Assembly (NCBI GenBank): GCA_009926815.1
Contig: RFOC01000005.1
Coordinates: 1 to 25,549 of the forward strand
Reading direction: 5' to 3'
DNA: 25,549 nt
Source: Planctomycetota bacterium
GTDB taxonomy: Bacteria; Planctomycetota; Phycisphaerae; Phycisphaerales; SM1A02
How positions within the stretch are numbered: the first letter of the stretch is position 1; every line of letters begins with the position of its first letter. Below the pieces are notes generated by a model. That model did no database searches and was not told the origin of the DNA. It saw only the letters and a program-made list of their open reading frames with translations. Of this stretch, positions 22,103-25,549 are shown in pieces. Made by a program: the position numbers and the translations under genes.

Positions 22103-23224
22103 TCAGCTCTCGATGCGTTCCACGTTCGCGCGGGGCACGGTGACGGTGTCGCCGCCCTCGATCGCCACCTCGAGCACGCGGGCCCTGCTGCCACTGGCCA
22201 GCGGCACGGGCCTCTCCGGCAGCGCGACCACCGTGCCGATCAGCCCGAAGTGCGGATCGCGGATGATCCGCACGGGCGCTCCCGGCACCAGTTCGCCCTG
22301 ATCGGCCGATGCCGCCGCTCCGATCGCGGCGTGGTCCACCGGCACCACCACCTCGGGACGCATGACCCCCGCGCGGATCTGCGTGGCTCCGTTCACGCAC
22401 GCCAGGCGGCCGGCATGCGAGGCCAGCAGGTCGAAGGTCCGCCCGGCCATGGCGATCTCGCCGAAGCCCTCCGTGATGATCAGCGTCAGTCCGCAGCGCT
22501 CGCTGCCGGTGATGGCCACGCCCAGGTCGTGCCCCAGGAAGTCGCGCAGGTCGGCGTCATCGATGCCCCCGCTCACCACCGCGGCCGCACCCACCTGCCT
22601 GGCGCGCTGGATGGCCGTGGCCGTCATGCGTGCACCGCCCACGATCACGCAGCCCTTCATGTCCGGCGTGATCAGGTCCTCATGCAGCTCCTCGCCAGGA
22701 GCGCGACACGCCAGGGCCAGGGCTCCGCGAGCCTCGCCCCCGATGCCGAAGATGCCCTGCACCATGGCGGCATCCGTCTCGATCACGGCGCCCTCGCCGG
22801 GAAGCACCTCGACCACGCGACTAGGCACATGCGCCACCACCTGCACCGGCTGGCGAGGGCCGCGGATCATCACCAGCCCGCTCGAATCGCCCACGCTCTC
22901 GATGGTTCCGTTGACCGGCGACTTCAGTTCCTGCCGCATGAGCCCGAACACGCCCTTGCTCCGCGCGATGATCTCGCCGGCGGACACGGTCTCGCCCACC
23001 TGCCTGACCATGAGTGCGGGCAACTCGCCGGCAGGACAGGCCAGCTGGCTGGCCGCCTTCACCGGAGTCACGTCTCCTTCGAGGTGCGTCTCGGCCACCA
23101 CGGTGTCGCCCTGCACCCGGTCACCCAACTGCACCCGCACCTGACCCGGCGTGGGAAGGACCCGCCTGGAGCGATAGTGCATGCCGGGAGTGACCTTCAA
23201 TCCGGGGGTGTAGGCCTTGGCCAT
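22103..23224 (-). CDS. Soluble barrel-sandwich/KOW-like protein, first gene of the membrane operon
   Basis: I cannot name this 373-aa protein. It has no signal peptide or membrane helix. The N-terminal 130 residues (PTPGQVRVQLGDRVQGDTVVAE, GETVSAGEII and LKSPVNGTIESV) have the beta-turn pattern of barrel-sandwich (biotinyl/lipoyl-like) domains, as in RnfC or NqrA. However, there is no lipoylation or biotinylation Lys motif and no Fe-S cluster cysteines. A middle domain (GCVIVGGARMTATAIQRA, VVSGGIDDADLRDFL, IITEGFGEIAM, NGATQIRAGVMRPEVVVP) looks alpha/beta. The C-terminus (GAPVRIIRDPHFGLIGTVVAL to VPRANVERIE) is KOW-like. A role as the cytoplasmic subunit of the membrane complex encoded downstream is inferred from gene order. 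TACCTT lies 7 nt before the ATG, which decides this start over the longer frame. Confidence 0.75.
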   Translation of the reverse strand: MAKAYTPGLKVTPGMHYRSRRVLPTPGQVRVQLGDRVQGDTVVAETHLEGDVTPVKAASQLACPAGELPALMVRQVGETVSAGEIIARSKGVFGLMRQELKSPVNGTIESVGDSSGLVMIRGPRQPVQVVAHVPSRVVEVLPGEGAVIETDAAMVQGIFGIGGEARGALALACRAPGEELHEDLITPDMKGCVIVGGARMTATAIQRARQVGAAAVVSGGIDDADLRDFLGHDLGVAITGSERCGLTLIITEGFGEIAMAGRTFDLLASHAGRLACVNGATQIRAGVMRPEVVVPVDHAAIGAAASADQGELVPGAPVRIIRDPHFGLIGTVVALPERPVPLASGSRARVLEVAIEGGDTVTVPRANVERIES

Positions 23225-23231
23225 GCGGCGG

Positions 23232-23237
23232 AAGGTA
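23232..23237 (-). promoter_or_regulatory. Putative -10 box TACCTT for the membrane operon
   Basis: TACCTT on the minus strand ends 7 nt before the ATG at 23224, with no Shine-Dalgarno sequence in between. It is the likely main promoter of the five-gene operon and would give a leaderless mRNA. Confidence 0.45.
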
Positions 23238-23544
23238 TTCGGACCCGCGGTGGCGGGCCCGGGCGGCGGATCGGCTGTTCCTTCACCGAAAGGACGTAGG
23301 TGATTTCGTCTTGCCCTGTGGATCGGCGGCCGGCAAGTTTCGAGCGGAATCCCGGCCGGCAACGGCCATTTTTCGATCGAGGCGAATCTTCACCCTGCCC
23401 CAGGCGCCCGCACGCAGCCACACACGTACAGTCCGGTAGACGCAACGTCCCGGAATCCGTCACAAATCGGCTCAGATTCCGCTTTTCAACCGCGTAGGGT
23501 GGGTTAGGTTGACCTGAACCCTCTCGTCACAGGAGCCCCAAGAG
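23238..23544. other. Divergent intergenic region between the membrane operon and the secreted protease
   Basis: This stretch of about 300 nt has no gene. It carries two copies of GGCCGGCAA about 25 nt apart (around 23323-23360), a relatively A+T-rich patch at 23460-23490 (CACAAATCGG, CTTTTCAA), two TAGGNT hexamers at 23495-23500 and 23505-23510 as possible -10 boxes for the plus-strand protease gene, and a palindrome over the second of these. An AGGAG ribosome binding site follows about 10 nt before the ATG at 23545. I see no riboswitch or terminator. Confidence 0.4.
23501..23521. repeat. Imperfect palindrome overlapping the putative protease promoter
   Basis: GGGTT-AGGT and ACCT-G-AACCC pair as an inverted repeat with a 2-nt centre and one unpaired G. 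It covers the candidate -10 hexamer TAGGTT at 23505-23510. Its position fits an operator for the protease gene, or a hairpin at the 5' end of its mRNA. Confidence 0.35.
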
Positions 23545-25549
23545 ATGCGAATCAACGCCCCCACGTTCGGCTGCACCGCCCTTCTGCTCGCGCTTGGCTG
23601 CGGGCTTTCCGCTTCCGCGGCCATCACCAAGCCGGTGAAGGTGCGCATGGGCGCCGAAGGCCATGGACCGCTCATGCTGCAGGCCGAGGAGGAGCGAGAG
23701 CCCACCCTGACCCGAGCCATGTCCGCGGGCGTGGACATGGTGACGCCACCTGCCGTGGTCCTCGGTCCGATCGACGACGCGGGCCTCATGCTCGAGGATG
23801 ACGCGGTCGAGACCATCGGCCCGATGCGCTTCTCGATCCAGCGCAAGCTGGAACTGAGCATGGAGGATGGTCAGTGGCTTCAGGTCGAGGGTGGACAGGT
23901 GTGGCGTCTGGATGTGGAAGGCCTCGGCAGCCTGAACACGCGGCTCCACCTGAGTGGACTTGACCTGGGCGAGGGCGAGGAACTCTTCCTCAGCAGCCCC
24001 GGCGATGCGGAGAGCGTGATCGGCCCCATGACCGGGGTCGGCCTCTTCGACAACGGCGAAGCGTGGGGCATGTTCTCCGCGGGCTCGATCGCCCGCATCG
24101 AGTGGTTCGTGCCCGAGGGACATCAGGTGAAGGGCCTGCCCTTCGGCAGCGCCGAGTACGCCCACGGATACCGGGATCCATTCACCCCCCCGCACCTGCA
24201 GCCGCGTGCCGGTACCGACAAGGCCTCGGGCTGCGTCATTGATCCGGCCTGCTACTCCGCCTGGTCCAACGTGTCCAACGCCGCGGGCCAGATGACGTTC
24301 ACCAGCGGCGGCGGCAGCTACGTCTGCTCGGGCCAGCTCATCGCCACCACGGCTGCGGACGAGACCCCGCTGTTCCTGACCGCCAACCACTGCATCAGCA
24401 CCGCGGCCGAAGCCAACAGCCTGCAGGTCCGGTTCTTCTACCGGGCGACCACCTGCAACGGCACGGTGAGCAGCGGAACGAACGTGGTCGGTGCCGATCT
24501 GCTCTCCAACTACGCTGGCAGCGACTGCACGCTCGTCATGCTGCGTGCCACGCTGCCCACCGCCGTGTTCTGGGTCGGTTGGCAGAACACCAACCCGGCC
24601 AACGGCACCGCCAGCGTGGGCATTCACCACCCCGCGGGCGTGGAGCAGGACATCAGCTTCGGAAGCAAGGCGCTCGTGGAGAAGGTCTGCACCACCGGCT
24701 CGCTGACCAACAGCGGCAGCCGGATCAACTACACCACCGGCGTGACCGAGGGCGGCAGCAGCGGGTCGGGCATCTACGTGGAGAGCACCCAGAAGCTCTA
24801 CGGCGTTCTCTCCTGCGGCCCGACCAACAGCTCGTGCACCAACATCCTGTACGGCCAGTATGGCCGACTGGACATGGCCATCACCAACAGCGCGGCCTTC
24901 GCCGGGTTCCTGGCGGCGGGCTCCGACGACACGCTGGAGCAGAACGACACCTGTGCCACGGCCCGGGTGCTCACGGCCGGCACCTACACCGGCCTCATCG
25001 TGAAGCGGCTGGACGAGGACTGGTACGCCATCGACATGGAAGCCGGCGCCCAGCTGAGCATGTCCAGCACCTACACCCACAGCTACGGCGACATCGACTT
25101 CCAGCTCTTCGCCAACTGCGGTGATGCCACGGCCGTGGCCAGCAACACCGCGAACGTGAACAACGCGACCCTCAACTTCACCAACAGCACGGGAGCCGCG
25201 CGTCGGTACTACCTGCGGGTCTACCTGTCCACGGACACCCGGAGCGACTACAGCCTGACCATCGGGCTGACGGTCCCGCCGCCCGTGAACAACGAGTGCA
25301 ACGCGGCCATCTCGACCGGCGCTGCGGCCCTGGCGTTCAACACGACCTACGCGACCAACTCCGCCGTGGCCATCCCGTCCAGCTGCCAGGTGGGCGGCTC
25401 CACCACGATCAACCGCGACCTCTGGTACCAGTACGTGGTCGAGTGCACGGGCGAGGCCTCGGTGAGCACCTGTGGTGCGGCCGGCTTCGACACGAGCCTG
25501 GTGGTGTATCCAGGCGCCTCGTGCCCCACGGCCACCACCGCGGTGGTGG
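23545..25549 (+). CDS. Secreted trypsin-like (lysyl-endopeptidase type) serine protease with PPC-like domain (partial, 3' end outside window)
   Basis: The 668 visible residues begin with a signal peptide (TALLLALGCGLSASAA). A propeptide-like region follows (about 25-230). The catalytic domain then begins near CVIDPACYSAWSNV and has the triad His282 in LTANHCIS, Asp327 in GSDCTLVML and Ser406 in TEGGSSGSGIY. The GGSSGS motif, the Cys pattern and GVLSCGPTNSSC resemble Achromobacter lysyl endopeptidase, although cleavage after Lys is not proven here. A PPC-like beta domain follows (about 467-575: NDTCATARVL to DYSLTIGL). A second Cys-containing domain begins NNECNAA near 582 and runs off the window end (FDTSLVVYPGASCP). 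AGGAG sits about 10 nt before the ATG. It is transcribed away from the membrane operon and would act outside the cell or at its surface. Confidence 0.88.
   Translation, partial: MRINAPTFGCTALLLALGCGLSASAAITKPVKVRMGAEGHGPLMLQAEEEREPTLTRAMSAGVDMVTPPAVVLGPIDDAGLMLEDDAVETIGPMRFSIQRKLELSMEDGQWLQVEGGQVWRLDVEGLGSLNTRLHLSGLDLGEGEELFLSSPGDAESVIGPMTGVGLFDNGEAWGMFSAGSIARIEWFVPEGHQVKGLPFGSAEYAHGYRDPFTPPHLQPRAGTDKASGCVIDPACYSAWSNVSNAAGQMTFTSGGGSYVCSGQLIATTAADETPLFLTANHCISTAAEANSLQVRFFYRATTCNGTVSSGTNVVGADLLSNYAGSDCTLVMLRATLPTAVFWVGWQNTNPANGTASVGIHHPAGVEQDISFGSKALVEKVCTTGSLTNSGSRINYTTGVTEGGSSGSGIYVESTQKLYGVLSCGPTNSSCTNILYGQYGRLDMAITNSAAFAGFLAAGSDDTLEQNDTCATARVLTAGTYTGLIVKRLDEDWYAIDMEAGAQLSMSSTYTHSYGDIDFQLFANCGDATAVASNTANVNNATLNFTNSTGAARRYYLRVYLSTDTRSDYSLTIGLTVPPPVNNECNAAISTGAAALAFNTTYATNSAVAIPSSCQVGGSTTINRDLWYQYVVECTGEASVSTCGAAGFDTSLVVYPGASCPTATTAVV

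Noticed and set aside
23380..23520. Possible c-di-GMP riboswitch before the protease gene (GACGCAACG-like string)
   Set aside because: The conserved GEMM core and paired stems are not present in the right order.

Overview
This GC-rich window looks like chromosomal DNA of a planctomycete, most likely of the class Phycisphaerae. The pointers are a tricorn-type protease, a secreted protein with a PEP-CTERM-like tail (VPSPGSAAALG then an Arg cluster), a secreted Ser protease with PPC-type and 'NNEC' type C-terminal domains, and a lineage-typical mix of housekeeping genes. This assignment is inference, since no database search was possible. Genes are packed tightly. Same-strand neighbours often share 4-nt ATGA or GTGA overlaps, and all three convergent gene pairs overlap at their 3' ends.

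Layout. 1-1984 (minus): the start of a class I SAM methyltransferase, an M42 aminopeptidase broken by an apparent 1-nt frameshift, and a small uncharacterised protein. 2153-5683 (plus): a large tricorn-like S41 protease with its catalytic tetrad intact. 5662-10512 (minus): tRNA-Lys(TTT), then a tightly coupled SNF2 helicase, SWIM zinc-finger protein and inorganic pyrophosphatase. 10791-11777 (plus): a XerC-type tyrosine recombinase preceded by a structured leader. 11753-13386 (minus): purE-purK of purine biosynthesis. 13466-15031 (minus): a secreted esterase. 15125-17840 (plus): a lipoprotein, RlmE rRNA methyltransferase and PdxA. 17756-18547 (minus): the PEP-CTERM-like secreted protein. 18659-23224 (minus): a five-gene operon encoding one soluble barrel-sandwich/KOW-like protein and four membrane proteins, whose function I cannot name. 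23545-end (plus): a secreted lysyl-endopeptidase-like protease, cut by the window edge.

Two things stand out. First, gene starts fall into two classes: genes with a good Shine-Dalgarno sequence, and eight genes without one that instead carry a -10-like hexamer TANNNT only 6-10 nt before the start codon, often TAGAATCG or TAGCATCG. This suggests widespread leaderless mRNAs. Second, the five-gene membrane operon appears to be an undescribed complex. Two of its proteins share a membrane-domain-membrane layout and look like distant paralogues, and one of them needs a 1-nt frameshift correction to reveal its true C-terminus and its ATGA coupling to the next gene.
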